NCBI GenBank assembly: GCA_023475265.1 | Contig: JAMCWE010000048.1 | Span: 1-37,567, forward strand | Direction: 5' to 3' | Source: Bacteroidota bacterium | GTDB taxonomy: Bacteria > Bacteroidota > Ignavibacteria > Ignavibacteriales > Ignavibacteriaceae | DNA length: 37,567 nucleotides | In this document: positions 7,266 through 16,943 of the stretch, in pieces | Numbering within the stretch: position 1 is the first letter of the stretch | How the letters are laid out: each line of letters opens with the position of its first letter | Position numbers and translations under genes: made by a program | Notes under the pieces: generated by a model | Seen by the model: only the letters and a program-made list of their open reading frames with translations | What the model was told of the DNA's origin: nothing | Database searches by the model: none

Positions 7266-10001
7266 CTATTGTGGATTTGGCCCTTCGCTTACCTGGACAA
7301 AACCGCTTGGGCGAACCCATTTTGAAAAAGCATTCTTCACATCTTTAGCAGAAAGTTTTAAAAATATTTTTGCTGCAATAAAAGGTTCATCTAATGGTAG
7401 ATCATCAATCGAACGAGAAAGCAATCCCAATGCAATACTATTCAAGCTTGATTCGGAAAGAGGAATCTCTCTCATAAGCATTGATTTTGCTTGTTCAAGC
7501 TCGTAGGAAGTTACATCATTTTTTCGCATTTGTTTTAAATCTCTAACAATAATTGATTTTGCTTTAGTTACATTTTGAGGATCACAACCATAATTTATTT
7601 CATAAGTTGAACGAGTTTTTCCAACATTAAATGAAGAAGAAACATAATAAACCAATCCGGCGTTTTCACGTAAATCTTTATAGAACCGAGTAGCATAAAA
7701 AGCACCGCCTAAAACATGATTGCCAAGTTGAAGAGCATAATAATCCGGATTAGATCGATTTAATCCAAGCGTCTCTGCAAGAATAACTTTATCCTGTACA
7801 CGACTTTTATTTGGAACAGATGAAGTAGAAGGTTTATTTTCGGGAACTGATGAAAGTTCTGTTTCAGGCTTTTGACCTTCGCCTTTCCAACTTGCGAAAT
7901 ATTTTTCAATTACATCTTTTGCTTTTTCCGGTGTTACGTTTCCGATTACAACAATAGTTGTAAGATCCGGGCGGTATACTTTTGAATAATAATCATGAAC
8001 ATCTTTTAAGCTTAAAGAATTAACAGTTCCCGGTGTGGTTTCTCTTTGTACTGGATCATTCGGTGGATAAAGCGCCGTGTTGAGAGCTTTCCCGGTTAAA
8101 TAATCCGGGCTTTTAAGTTCACCAGCTACTGTTGCTGCGGTTTGCTGCTTAATAATATTAAATGCACGTTCAGGTAAACCCGGATTTAATTCATTATCTG
8201 CTAAAAGCTTTACGCCTTCTTCAAAATGATTTGAAAGGACATGTAAAGAAAAATTTGTTCCAGCACCTTCATCTGCACCAATGTCATCCAGCGCTTTCTG
8301 AAAAGAAATGCGATCGAGTGTCTTGGAGCCATATGAAAACAATTGGTCCAAAACACTCGCCACACCTTCCTGCCCTTTAGGTGTTTGCAAATCAGAATTA
8401 CTTTTTATTCTTCCATAAACACTTATCGTATTGCTTACATTTTCATTTTGAACTATCAGCTTCATTCCATTTGATAATACCGTTACAGTTGGTTTAACCA
8501 CCGACGTAGGTACAGTTAGCCTGCTTAATGCTTTGTCTGCCCAAACAGGTAACTTAACTGCTTTTGGATTCTTGGGAGCGAATGATTCTTGTCCGCCAAA
8601 TCCTTTTTGTGAAATCGGTTTTCCGGAAGACTGAGGAGTTAATATTGCATAAATAGCATGGCTTGGATCAAGATATTTTTTAGCGACTCGATTCACATCT
8701 TCTACTGTAACTTTTTCTAATGCATCTATATCATCTTGCGGAGACAGTTTCCCTTCCGCCGCTAATGCTTCAGACCAAACTGATGCAAGACCCGAGACAG
8801 AATTTTTTTGAAATTCGAAATTAGAAAGTTCATGCCGCTTTTCAGCTTCAACTAAATCTTCTGAAAAACCTTTTTTAATATTATCGTTAAGTATCGATTG
8901 AATTTCATCTATCAAAGTTTTTGAATTTGCGCCTTTAGGAAAAACAGCAAGTCCAAAACCAAGTCCTGCTTTAGGAAGATCACTGTATTGAAAACCTGCA
9001 TATAAAGCTTTGCCTACAGGAACTAATTTGGAAAAAAGGTCGCCTCTTTGATTGCTTAAAACATCTGAAAGAATCTGTGCTGCTGCATAATCAGGACTAT
9101 CGCTGCCAGGCATACGAAATGTAATTACAGCTAATCCGTATGGTAAATCTGTTGGAAGATTTAAGGTATCTGACTTAACTGGCTCAAGATTTACTTCAGG
9201 TCTTTCAGGAAGTTTTTTTGAGGGAATATTTTCAAACAAATCTTTTACTTCATCAAGAGCTTTTTGCGGCTGAATATCACCAACAATTACGAGTATTGCA
9301 TTGTTCGGCGCATACCATGAATTATGAAAATTCTTCAGCATCTCACCGGTTGTTTTATCAAATGAAGGGCGAGTACCTAATGCATCATGCGCATATGGCG
9401 TTCCCTTAAATAATGCATCTAACAATTTTGAGTAGAAAACATACTGTGGATTGGAAAGGTCTTGTGCAACTTCTTGTTCAATTGCGCCACGCTCATTTTT
9501 CCAGAGTGAATCGGTTGAAAGGATATCTTTCATTCTAATTGATTCAATGTGTAAAGCAACATCAAGGTCTTCAGAAGGAACAGTAAAATAATATTGAGTA
9601 AGTGTTTGACGCGTATCTGCATCAAAGTCCCCGCCCATTGCTGCGGTAATGTCGGCTAACTGATCAGCAGAAAGTTCTTTGCTTCCTCTAAACATCATAT
9701 GTTCAAGTGCGTGCGCAGTTCCTGGAAATCCTTTCGGTGCTTCATTCGAACCAACAAGATAATTTATTTCTGTAGTTACAACAGGAGCTAAAGCATTTCG
9801 AACGATTACAACTCGTAAGCCATTTTTAAGTGTAGCGCGAATAATGTCATTATTGTTTAAAGTTTTATTATTCGTTTGAAAGCCGGAAAATACAAAAACC
9901 AAAATTATCATTGTTAAAGCAAAAAATGATTTAGGCATTCTAATCAATTTTGCCAATGAAGGTAGTTTGGTGCAGAGAGTTTTTACCAATCTTGTTTCCA
10001 T
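7266..10001 (-). CDS. Two-domain M16 family zinc metallopeptidase, membrane-anchored or exported
   Basis: Pitrilysin/insulinase-type peptidase of 911 aa in which both M16 halves are in one chain. The N-half carries the inverted zinc motif HALEH (His97, Glu100, His101) and the third ligand Glu177 in ERGAIEQEVAQ, so it should be active. The C-half lacks HxxEH at the equivalent place (ASVLDQLF) but keeps the RENAGLVYYVSS substrate-binding Arg/Tyr motif near its end, the usual division of labour in this family. Residues 22-41 form a hydrophobic signal or anchor, so it acts in the periplasm. The start may be the internal ATG at 9938, which would give a more ordinary signal peptide. It appears to be a single-gene unit ending at a hairpin. 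The substrate is unknown. Confidence 0.92.
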   Translation of the reverse strand: METRLVKTLCTKLPSLAKLIRMPKSFFALTMIILVFVFSGFQTNNKTLNNNDIIRATLKNGLRVVIVRNALAPVVTTEINYLVGSNEAPKGFPGTAHALEHMMFRGSKELSADQLADITAAMGGDFDADTRQTLTQYYFTVPSEDLDVALHIESIRMKDILSTDSLWKNERGAIEQEVAQDLSNPQYVFYSKLLDALFKGTPYAHDALGTRPSFDKTTGEMLKNFHNSWYAPNNAILVIVGDIQPQKALDEVKDLFENIPSKKLPERPEVNLEPVKSDTLNLPTDLPYGLAVITFRMPGSDSPDYAAAQILSDVLSNQRGDLFSKLVPVGKALYAGFQYSDLPKAGLGFGLAVFPKGANSKTLIDEIQSILNDNIKKGFSEDLVEAEKRHELSNFEFQKNSVSGLASVWSEALAAEGKLSPQDDIDALEKVTVEDVNRVAKKYLDPSHAIYAILTPQSSGKPISQKGFGGQESFAPKNPKAVKLPVWADKALSRLTVPTSVVKPTVTVLSNGMKLIVQNENVSNTISVYGRIKSNSDLQTPKGQEGVASVLDQLFSYGSKTLDRISFQKALDDIGADEGAGTNFSLHVLSNHFEEGVKLLADNELNPGLPERAFNIIKQQTAATVAGELKSPDYLTGKALNTALYPPNDPVQRETTPGTVNSLSLKDVHDYYSKVYRPDLTTIVVIGNVTPEKAKDVIEKYFASWKGEGQKPETELSSVPENKPSTSSVPNKSRVQDKVILAETLGLNRSNPDYYALQLGNHVLGGAFYATRFYKDLRENAGLVYYVSSSFNVGKTRSTYEINYGCDPQNVTKAKSIIVRDLKQMRKNDVTSYELEQAKSMLMREIPLSESSLNSIALGLLSRSIDDLPLDEPFIAAKIFLKLSAKDVKNAFSKWVRPSGFVQVSEGPNPQ

Positions 10002-10188
10002 AAAATTTCACTTAAATTGTTAGTGATAAAGGAATATTGGGTAGCTATGAAAATTGAAGTCTCAACAAAGTTTCCAAAAAAATAATTTTACTTTGTAAGT
10101 TTAGTTAATTAAAGTAATTATAGGCTTGAATTTTATCACAACTTAAGTCATAAGAAAGTGCTAAAAGAGAAAATCTTACGATAATAAA

Positions 10189-12969
10189 TTAATCCAGATA
10201 ATCTTTAAGATATTTTCCTGTCCATGAATTAGAATTTTGAACTATTTTTTCAGGAGTGCCGGTAGCAACAATCTCACCGCCATTTTCGCCGGCTTCCGGT
10301 CCTAAATCAATTACATAATCCGCACTTTTTATTATTTCAAGATTATGTTCAATTATTACGACGGAATTATTTCTCTCAAGAAGCAGATTAAAACAATTAA
10401 TTAATTTTGAAATATCATTGAAGTGAAGACCGGTTGTAGGTTCATCAAATATAAATAATGTATGCTGTCTTTCTCTTTGAGATGTTAGATGCGCTGCTAA
10501 TTTAATTCTTTGTGCTTCGCCGCCGGAAAGTGTATTTGACGGCTGTCCCAGTTTTAAATAACCTAAACCAACGAGAGAGAGCAATTCCATACTCTTAATT
10601 ATTTTATCATTCTTACTGAAGAATTCCACGGCTTCGTCAACCGTCATGTTTAGAACATCAATTAAATTCTTTCCGCGATAATTAATTTCTCTGATTTCTT
10701 TTTTAAAACGCGTGCCGTTGCAGTCATCGCATTCAAGGTATAAATCAGCTAAAAATTGCATCTCGACTTTTATAAAACCATCGCCCTGACAGGTTTCGCA
10801 TCTTCCTCCGGGAACATTGAATGAAAAATATCCCGGCTTATACCCGCGTGATCGAGCTTGATGAGTTGATGCAAATAATTCTCTGATATGTTCGTACGCT
10901 TTAACATAACTTATTGGATTTGAACGCGGAGTTTTACCGATTGGAGATTGATCAACAATTTCAATTTCATCAAGGTATTCACTCCCTTTAATATCATCAT
11001 ACTTTCCAATCTTTGAAGGAGTTTTTCCAAGATGCTTTGCAATCCCGCCATACAATATATCATGGATTAATGTGCTCTTACCTGAACCGCTGACTCCGGT
11101 AATTACAACAAATTTATTTAACGGTATTTCAACATCAATATTCTTTAGATTGTTTTCTTTTGCACCAAAGATTTGAATCGATTTAGTTTTCTTCGTGTTT
11201 CTTTTTAGTGGCGTTGGTATTTCCAATTTGCCGGATAAATATTTTCCGGTAACAGAATTCTTATCTTTTAAAATATCCTCAATAGTTCCCATCGCAACAA
11301 TTTCTCCGCCATTGACTCCGGCATTTGGTCCCATATCCACAATTAAATCTGCGGATCTAATCATCTCAGGATCATGTTCAACGACTAGAACAGTATTTCC
11401 AATATCTCTTAGGTTCCTTAATAAATTTATTAACTTTGAATTATCTCTGGGATGCAGTCCAATGCTAGGTTCATCTAGAACATAGAGTGTACCAACAAGC
11501 GATGATCCAAGTGAAGTTGCTAAATTAATTCTTTGAGTTTCACCGCCGGATAGAGTGCTGCTTAATCGATCAAGAGTTAAGTAGCCGATTCCGACATCAT
11601 TTAAAAATGTTAATCTTTTTACTATCTCTTTTAATATTCTTTCTCCAACTAAATTATCATATTCTGATAACTCTAGGTTTTTAAAAAAATTAAGTGAATG
11701 TTCGATTGGGATTTTTACTGCATCGTAAATTGATTTATCTCCAATTTTAACTTGCAGAGCTTCCCGGCGAAGTCTTGAACCTTTGCACGCCGAGCAAGTT
11801 GTATATCCTCTGTATCGACTTAGAAGCACTCTAATATGCATCTTATAAGTTTTGGATTCTAGTTTTTCAAAGAACTTGTCAATTCCAATATAATCTCCAA
11901 AACCATTTCGAATTAATGCAGCCTGTTCAGAAGTAAGATTGTTGAATGGAATATTAATTGGGACATTGTATTGTTTTGCGCTTCGGATCAAATCTCTTAA
12001 ATGCGTGCCGTATTTGTTTGAGCGAAATGGCGCGATAGCTCCTTCCATTATACTTAACGCAGGATTCGGAACTACCAAATTCATATCGACGCCAATTGTT
12101 TTGCTAAAACCCTGACATACAGGGCAAGCTCCGAAAGGATTATTAAAAGAGAAAAATCGCGGCTCCGGTTCTTCGTATCTAATTCCGCAGCATTCGTAGT
12201 ATTTATTAAATTCTTTTTCTTCGCCTGTTTCGGAATTTATTAAAACTAATCTGTTTTCACCTTCTTTAAAAGTTACTTCAATTGCGTCTGAAAGCCTTTC
12301 CCGAATTTTTCCTTTTTGAACTTTGAATCGATCAATAACTACACTGATCTTATCTTTTTTCCCGGGTAGTTTTTCTTCGGTATTTAAATCATATAAATTA
12401 TTTTTGAAATAAATTCTGAAAAAACCTCGTTTCTTGAGGATATCAATTTCTTCTTTGATTGTATGTCCTTCATGCATGTGAAGAGGAAAAGCAAGATAGA
12501 ATTTAGAATCTTCCGGCTGCTCTTCAAGCCAATCCGATACTGTTCCTGTAGTTGCTTTTTTTACTTCTTTACCGCATTCAAAACAAATTGTTTTTCCTAT
12601 CCTGGCATATAGCAATCTCAAATAATCATAAACTTCCGTAGTAGTTCCAACAGTTGATCTTGTATTTTTAGCTCCGGTTTTTTGTTCGATTGCAACTGCC
12701 GGACTTATCCCTTGGATAAAGTCTACATCTGGCTTGTTCATTCTTTCGAGGAATTGTCTGGCATAAGCAGAAAGGCTTTCTACATACCGTCTTTGTCCTT
12801 CAGCATAAATAGTATCAAATACAAGAGAAGATTTTCCGCTGCCGCTTACACCGGTAAATACAATTAATTTATTTCGCGGAAGTTCGAAACTTAAGTTCTT
12901 TAAGTTATGTTCTCGCGCTCCCTTAATTATAATCTTTTTTTCTTTTTGTAAATTTTTTATTTCGGTCAT
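10189..12969 (-). CDS. uvrA: UvrABC nucleotide excision repair subunit A
   Basis: DNA-damage recognition ATPase that works as a dimer with UvrB in the cytosol. It has about 926 aa and two ABC ATPase modules. The first Walker A is GVSGSGKSS (about residues 40-48), with signature LSGGETQRINLA and DEPSIGLHPRD. The second half has GVSGSGKSTL, LSGGEAQRIKLA and DEPTTGLHFND. The zinc-binding CETCQGDGF...CDDCNGTRF module is in the second half. The open frame extends 19 codons further to a GTG, but that extra N-terminus is hydrophobic and atypical, so I chose the ATG at 12969 (MTEIKNL). It follows the mla genes after a short gap with a 12-nt palindrome at 13115-13126. The assignment is secure. Confidence 0.97.
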   Translation of the reverse strand: MTEIKNLQKEKKIIIKGAREHNLKNLSFELPRNKLIVFTGVSGSGKSSLVFDTIYAEGQRRYVESLSAYARQFLERMNKPDVDFIQGISPAVAIEQKTGAKNTRSTVGTTTEVYDYLRLLYARIGKTICFECGKEVKKATTGTVSDWLEEQPEDSKFYLAFPLHMHEGHTIKEEIDILKKRGFFRIYFKNNLYDLNTEEKLPGKKDKISVVIDRFKVQKGKIRERLSDAIEVTFKEGENRLVLINSETGEEKEFNKYYECCGIRYEEPEPRFFSFNNPFGACPVCQGFSKTIGVDMNLVVPNPALSIMEGAIAPFRSNKYGTHLRDLIRSAKQYNVPINIPFNNLTSEQAALIRNGFGDYIGIDKFFEKLESKTYKMHIRVLLSRYRGYTTCSACKGSRLRREALQVKIGDKSIYDAVKIPIEHSLNFFKNLELSEYDNLVGERILKEIVKRLTFLNDVGIGYLTLDRLSSTLSGGETQRINLATSLGSSLVGTLYVLDEPSIGLHPRDNSKLINLLRNLRDIGNTVLVVEHDPEMIRSADLIVDMGPNAGVNGGEIVAMGTIEDILKDKNSVTGKYLSGKLEIPTPLKRNTKKTKSIQIFGAKENNLKNIDVEIPLNKFVVITGVSGSGKSTLIHDILYGGIAKHLGKTPSKIGKYDDIKGSEYLDEIEIVDQSPIGKTPRSNPISYVKAYEHIRELFASTHQARSRGYKPGYFSFNVPGGRCETCQGDGFIKVEMQFLADLYLECDDCNGTRFKKEIREINYRGKNLIDVLNMTVDEAVEFFSKNDKIIKSMELLSLVGLGYLKLGQPSNTLSGGEAQRIKLAAHLTSQRERQHTLFIFDEPTTGLHFNDISKLINCFNLLLERNNSVVIIEHNLEIIKSADYVIDLGPEAGENGGEIVATGTPEKIVQNSNSWTGKYLKDYLD

Positions 12970-13130
12970 TAAGAAATTTACTCTTTCTAATTTATAGTCA
13001 ATAAATATACAAAAGAATGAAATCACAAAGAGTTTAAAAAATTATTCACTTATTGAAGCTCTCGCTGGAAGGAGTGGCAAATAAATGTTTTATCGCTAGA
13101 GTTGATTATTTATCCGGATTAATCCGCTAA

Positions 13131-14159
13131 TTATTTTGAGTCACTTTGCAATTTCTTCAAGGTTTGTATTTGTCCGTTCAAAATTTTTATTTTTTGATCG
13201 AGCTCTTGGATTTTAACATTAATCTCATCATTATATTGTGCTTTGTCCCAATAGCCGCGGTTTTCAAAATAACTTTTAAATAGCCAATTATGTTTAAGTG
13301 CTTCCATATTTTCGGCAAGTCTTGAAGCGCTGAGCTTTGCATCAACACTGGTTTTTTGAATATTTGTTAATATAGAAGTAACAGTGGAATCATATTTGCC
13401 GCTAACTAGCAAAGCACCTAAAACACCTCTTCCGCTATTAACATTTACAATTATTGTATCAACATTAGAGACAACAGAATTAACATTTTTTACAACGCTG
13501 CCAACACCCATTCCTAATGTATCGAACACTCCGATAATTCTTCCTAATTCATCAGTAATATTTTTTAAACTTTGATCCGCTCTCTTTGTCAAACTTGTTG
13601 CATCATTATAAAGTTCTTCATCGGTTAAAAGTTTTCCGATTGAACCTTCACCTCTATTCACTCTTCCAACAATTTCCGATAAATCTTTTGTCATATTTTT
13701 TGTGTATTGAATAACTCCTTCTGTTTGAGCTATGATTGCTGAAAAACCTAATGGCTCTTCAGATTGAATATAACCACCATCTCTTACCGGCTCTGCGGCA
13801 CTACTTCCGATTTTTAATACGACCACTTTGTTTCCGACTAATCCTTCCGTTTCTATTGTTGCTTTTGTATCGGTACGAATAAATCTTTGAATATCTGTTT
13901 GAAGATTCATCGAAACTTCTACTCTTCCGGAAGTATCATTTACAATCATAACGCTCTTAACATTGCCGACATCAATGCCGCTTAACCTGACGGTTGCACC
14001 GCTTCTTAATCCTTGTACATCTTTAAAATATGCCTTCACATTAAATGTTGAACTGAATAAAGCATTCTTTTGTCCGACTAGAAATGTGGCTATAACAAAA
14101 AGAATAATTCCTATAAAAATAAATAAACCAAGTCTAACAGCTGACATTTTCTTAAACAT
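13131..14159 (-). CDS. mlaD: MlaD/MCE-domain lipid-transport protein
   Basis: Inner-membrane-anchored substrate-binding subunit of an MCE lipid transporter. The 342 aa start with a transmembrane helix at about residues 10-28. An MCE domain follows, with GLRSGATVRLSGIDVGNV at about 50-67, and then a long helical C-terminal region with a likely coiled coil near the end (after about residue 310). MCE hexamers form a channel over the MlaE permease. The start overlaps the mlaF stop by one base (TAATG), so translation is coupled. No mlaB or mlaC homologue follows, which fits the simpler MlaEFD sets of many non-proteobacteria. The direction of lipid movement is not shown by sequence. Confidence 0.92.
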   Translation of the reverse strand: MFKKMSAVRLGLFIFIGIILFVIATFLVGQKNALFSSTFNVKAYFKDVQGLRSGATVRLSGIDVGNVKSVMIVNDTSGRVEVSMNLQTDIQRFIRTDTKATIETEGLVGNKVVVLKIGSSAAEPVRDGGYIQSEEPLGFSAIIAQTEGVIQYTKNMTKDLSEIVGRVNRGEGSIGKLLTDEELYNDATSLTKRADQSLKNITDELGRIIGVFDTLGMGVGSVVKNVNSVVSNVDTIIVNVNSGRGVLGALLVSGKYDSTVTSILTNIQKTSVDAKLSASRLAENMEALKHNWLFKSYFENRGYWDKAQYNDEINVKIQELDQKIKILNGQIQTLKKLQSDSK

Positions 14160-14914
14160 TAAACTCTTTCATTTTTGTCTGTTATTATTTCACTACTGAA
14201 AAAATCTTTTAAGAAAGGATCTTCTTTAGAAGTTAGGTTTTCAAGGTTACCTTCATATCTAATTTTTCCGTCCTTTAGAACTACTGCATGGGTGGCAATA
14301 ATTTTTGCACAAATCAAATCATGTGTTACTATAATTGAAGTTGTATTCAAATCTTTTTGCAATTCAACAATCAATTGACTTATTTCTTTAGAGGTAATCG
14401 GATCAAGGCCTGTTGTTGGCTCATCATATAAAATCAATTTTGGCTTGGTAATTATCGTTCTTGCAAGTCCAATTCTTTTTTTCATCCCGCCTGAAAGCTC
14501 GGCAGGCATTTTATCTATTGCATCTTCCAGCGATACTTTTTCTAATACTTCTTTGACTTTTTTTTCCCTTTCAGACTGTAAAAAATTAAAATTCCTAATC
14601 AGCGGGAATTCAAGATTTTCTCTTACGCTCATTGAATCATAAAGTGCAGCACTCTGAAATAGAAATCCTATTTGCTTCCTTAGCTCATTCAATCTTTTTA
14701 TTGAAAGAGTAAAAACATTTTCTCCTTCTATTAATATATCTCCGGAATCCGGTTCTAATAATCTCACAATACACTTAAGCAGAACACTTTTTCCGGATCC
14801 GCTTCTTCCAAAAATTACAACATTCTCTCCTTCATTAATTTTCAGAGAAATATCATCTAAAACAATTAGATCATCAAACGACTTGCTTAAATGTTTGATT
14901 TCAACTTCTGCCAT
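14159..14914 (-). CDS. mlaF: ABC transporter ATP-binding protein, MlaF type
   Basis: Cytosolic ATPase that powers the MlaE/MlaD lipid transporter. It has 251 aa with Walker A GRSGSGKS (residues 36-43), Q-loop near 87, signature LSGGMKKRIGLARTI (140-154) with the GGM variant typical of MlaF, Walker B LILYDEP (160-166) and the switch His198. The start has a GGAG ribosome-binding site and lies 4 nt after mlaE. It overlaps mlaD by one base. Neighbours and motifs agree, so the assignment to the MCE system is strong. Confidence 0.95.
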   Translation of the reverse strand: MAEVEIKHLSKSFDDLIVLDDISLKINEGENVVIFGRSGSGKSVLLKCIVRLLEPDSGDILIEGENVFTLSIKRLNELRKQIGFLFQSAALYDSMSVRENLEFPLIRNFNFLQSEREKKVKEVLEKVSLEDAIDKMPAELSGGMKKRIGLARTIITKPKLILYDEPTTGLDPITSKEISQLIVELQKDLNTTSIIVTHDLICAKIIATHAVVLKDGKIRYEGNLENLTSKEDPFLKDFFSSEIITDKNERV

Positions 14915-14918
14915 TAAT

Positions 14919-15719
14919 TCATCTCCACAAGAAAACTGTAATTTTTACTAGAACCATGTCAACAAGTAAAATCAATAAAGATGAAATAACAACCGAACTT
15001 GTGGATGCACGACCTACACCAACAGTTCCATTTTCAGTATTATATCCTTCATATGCGCCCACAATTCCGACAATAAACCCGAAGAAAAATGTTTTTGCAA
15101 TTCCCGGAATCAAGTCAGTAAATTCTACAGACTGAACCACTGAATGCAAATATAAAGTAAAATTAATATTTTGTGAAAGAAATATAGCTAAATATCCGCC
15201 GAATATTGCAAGGAAGATTACATAAACAGTTAGCATTGGAAGCATTATTGTGCAGGCTAATACTCTTGTTACTACAAGAAATTTAAAAGGATTAATCGCT
15301 GAAACTTCCATTGCGTCTATTTGTTCAGTAACGCGCATTGAACCAAGTTCAGCGCCGATTCCCGAGCTGACTCTTCCTGCAAAAATTAATGCTGTAATAA
15401 CTGGCCCGAGTTCTCTAACAACCGATAAAGCAACCATACCGGGTAAAAATGCTTCAGCTCCAAATCTTGCCATAACTGGTTGGCTTTGCATAGCTAAAAC
15501 TAATCCGATTATAAAACCGGTTACACTTACGATTGGTAATGTTTTTACTCCTAATTCATCCATATGCTTTTTTACTTCAGCAAATTCATAAGGAGGTAAA
15601 AAAACATTTTTGAAAAATTCTATGGTAAATAGTGAAAGTCCCGAGACAGTGCTAAAAAATTCTTTTAATCTTTTACTAGCTGTTGAAAATCCTTTTTGAA
15701 TATTTGTTTTAGTTTCCAC
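14919..15719 (-). CDS. mlaE: MlaE/YrbE-type lipid ABC transporter permease
   Basis: Inner-membrane permease of an MCE lipid transporter with 266 aa and about five to six hydrophobic segments. The family core is clear: GLVLAMQSQP near 69, RELGPVITALIFAGRVSSG and ELGSMRVTEQIDAMEV (about 105-140). It is the first gene of the mlaE-mlaF-mlaD set. The start is a GTG at 15719. No ATG lies near it, and the next internal Met falls within conserved sequence. The 200-nt AT-rich gap upstream probably carries the operon promoter (see 15825-15830). Confidence 0.94.
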   Translation of the reverse strand: METKTNIQKGFSTASKRLKEFFSTVSGLSLFTIEFFKNVFLPPYEFAEVKKHMDELGVKTLPIVSVTGFIIGLVLAMQSQPVMARFGAEAFLPGMVALSVVRELGPVITALIFAGRVSSGIGAELGSMRVTEQIDAMEVSAINPFKFLVVTRVLACTIMLPMLTVYVIFLAIFGGYLAIFLSQNINFTLYLHSVVQSVEFTDLIPGIAKTFFFGFIVGIVGAYEGYNTENGTVGVGRASTSSVVISSLLILLVDMVLVKITVFLWR

Positions 15720-15824
15720 TTAATTTCAAATTTTACAATGCTTAATTAAATTAGAAAGTATTTCGATTACAATAAATTCTTGTATTAAATTCATTAAAAT
15801 TTTTTCTATTAATATTCACTTAGC

Positions 15825-15830
15825 ATTATA
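15825..15830 (-). promoter_or_regulatory. Possible -10 box upstream of mlaE
   Basis: An exact TATAAT on the minus strand, about 105 nt before mlaE in the AT-rich gap after yraN. No convincing -35 box lies 17 nt upstream, so the box may be chance in AT-rich DNA. Confidence 0.25.
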
Positions 15831-15919
15831 ACCAAAATAATAAAAAAACTTACCTAAAAAAAATTTGATGAATTAGAAGTTCGATTAATCATAATTAGAG
15901 CTATAATACTTGTAATTTG

Positions 15920-16288
15920 TTAAATCACATTTTCATAATGATTGATTATCGGTTTTAGTTTAGGTCTAAATAAAACCGCTACAACATCAAAACGACATTC
16001 AATTTCGTTAATTTCTCTTTCATACAAATAAAGCTCAGCAATTTTTTTTAGTTGCCGAATTTTATTTTTTGTAATTGCGTATTCAGGTTCGCCGAATTCT
16101 AAATTATTTCTAGACTTTACTTCTACAAAAACCAAATAATTAGTTAGCGGATCTTTGGCTATAATATCTATCTCGCCTTTTTTTTCAAAGGTGTAATTCC
16201 TCTCAACAATTTGATAACCTTTTTGAATAAGTAAATTAACGGCGAGGTCTTCGCTTTCACGTCCTAATTTTTTAGAAGCTAAACTCAT
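15920..16288 (-). CDS. YraN family (UPF0102) nuclease-like protein
   Basis: Small 122-aa protein with the endonuclease-like fold of the UPF0102/YraN family. Visible core residues are Glu39 and Asp41 in KKGEIDIIA and the EVK triad Glu56-Val57-Lys58 in LVFVEVKSR, matching the PD-(D/E)xK pattern. AAGGGG lies 5 nt before the ATG. It follows RNase HII by 28 nt, a pairing seen in many bacteria. The biological role is not settled; a link to recombination or DNA processing is usually assumed. Confidence 0.9.
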   Translation of the reverse strand: MSLASKKLGRESEDLAVNLLIQKGYQIVERNYTFEKKGEIDIIAKDPLTNYLVFVEVKSRNNLEFGEPEYAITKNKIRQLKKIAELYLYEREINEIECRFDVVAVLFRPKLKPIINHYENVI

Positions 16289-16316
16289 CTCTACCCCTTT
16301 CTATAAATAAGATTAA

Positions 16317-16943
16317 TTATTTCTCAAACTTAAAATACGGAGAATAATCTTCTGATAGGATTTTCTTTAAAAAAGTTTTTCTGTGTAAAGGACAATAACC
16401 GTAACGAATAATAGAATGAATATGTTCTTGCGTGGGATAGCCCTTATTTTTAGCCCATGAATATTGTGGAAAATGTTTATCCAGTCTTTTCATTATTCTA
16501 TCTCTCGTTACCTTTGCAATTATTGATGCTGCCGCTATTGAAAATGATTTTGAATCACCTTTGATAATCGGTATTGTAGGTATAGAATAATTGATAGTTT
16601 TGTTGCCGTCTATTAAAATTAAATCCGGTTGAACATTTAACCGCTTTACTGCTATTAACATTGACTTCAATGATGCTTGAAGAATATTGATTTGGTCTAT
16701 TTGGCAGTGGGAAACTGAAGCCACGGAGAAAGCAATTGCCTTATTAACGATTATTGGATAAAGTTCTTCGCGTTCTTTTTCAGTTAATTTTTTTGAATCA
16801 TCAACTCCCTCAATAAAAACATTTTCATCAAAAATAACTGCCGCACTAATAACTGGTCCTGCAAGTGGCCCTCTGCCGGCTTCATCTACGCCTGCAAGAA
16901 GCTTAATATTTTTATTCAAATAGGAAATATCAAAATTTTTCAT
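16317..16943 (-). CDS. rnhB: Ribonuclease HII
   Basis: Removes ribonucleotides from DNA and the RNA strand of RNA:DNA hybrids. The 208 aa carry the full acidic active site: Asp20 and Glu21 in GVDEAGRGPLAGPV, Asp112 in LILIDG and Asp130 in KGDSKSFSIAAASIIAKVTRDR, with spacing equal to the E. coli enzyme shifted by four. The ATG overlaps the stop of the prenyltransferase gene as ATGA, so the two are coupled. YraN follows. Confidence 0.96.
   Translation of the reverse strand: MKNFDISYLNKNIKLLAGVDEAGRGPLAGPVISAAVIFDENVFIEGVDDSKKLTEKEREELYPIIVNKAIAFSVASVSHCQIDQINILQASLKSMLIAVKRLNVQPDLILIDGNKTINYSIPTIPIIKGDSKSFSIAAASIIAKVTRDRIMKRLDKHFPQYSWAKNKGYPTQEHIHSIIRYGYCPLHRKTFLKKILSEDYSPYFKFEK

Noticed and set aside
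10127-10132. TATAAT on the minus strand upstream of the M16 peptidase gene
   Set aside because: No -35 or -33 partner at a sensible distance, and the DNA is AT-rich enough for chance matches.
13115-13126. Perfect 12-nt palindrome CGGATTAATCCG after mlaD
   Set aside because: It is too short for a hairpin with a loop and no T run follows, so it is not a terminator. It could be an operator, but nothing links it to a regulator.
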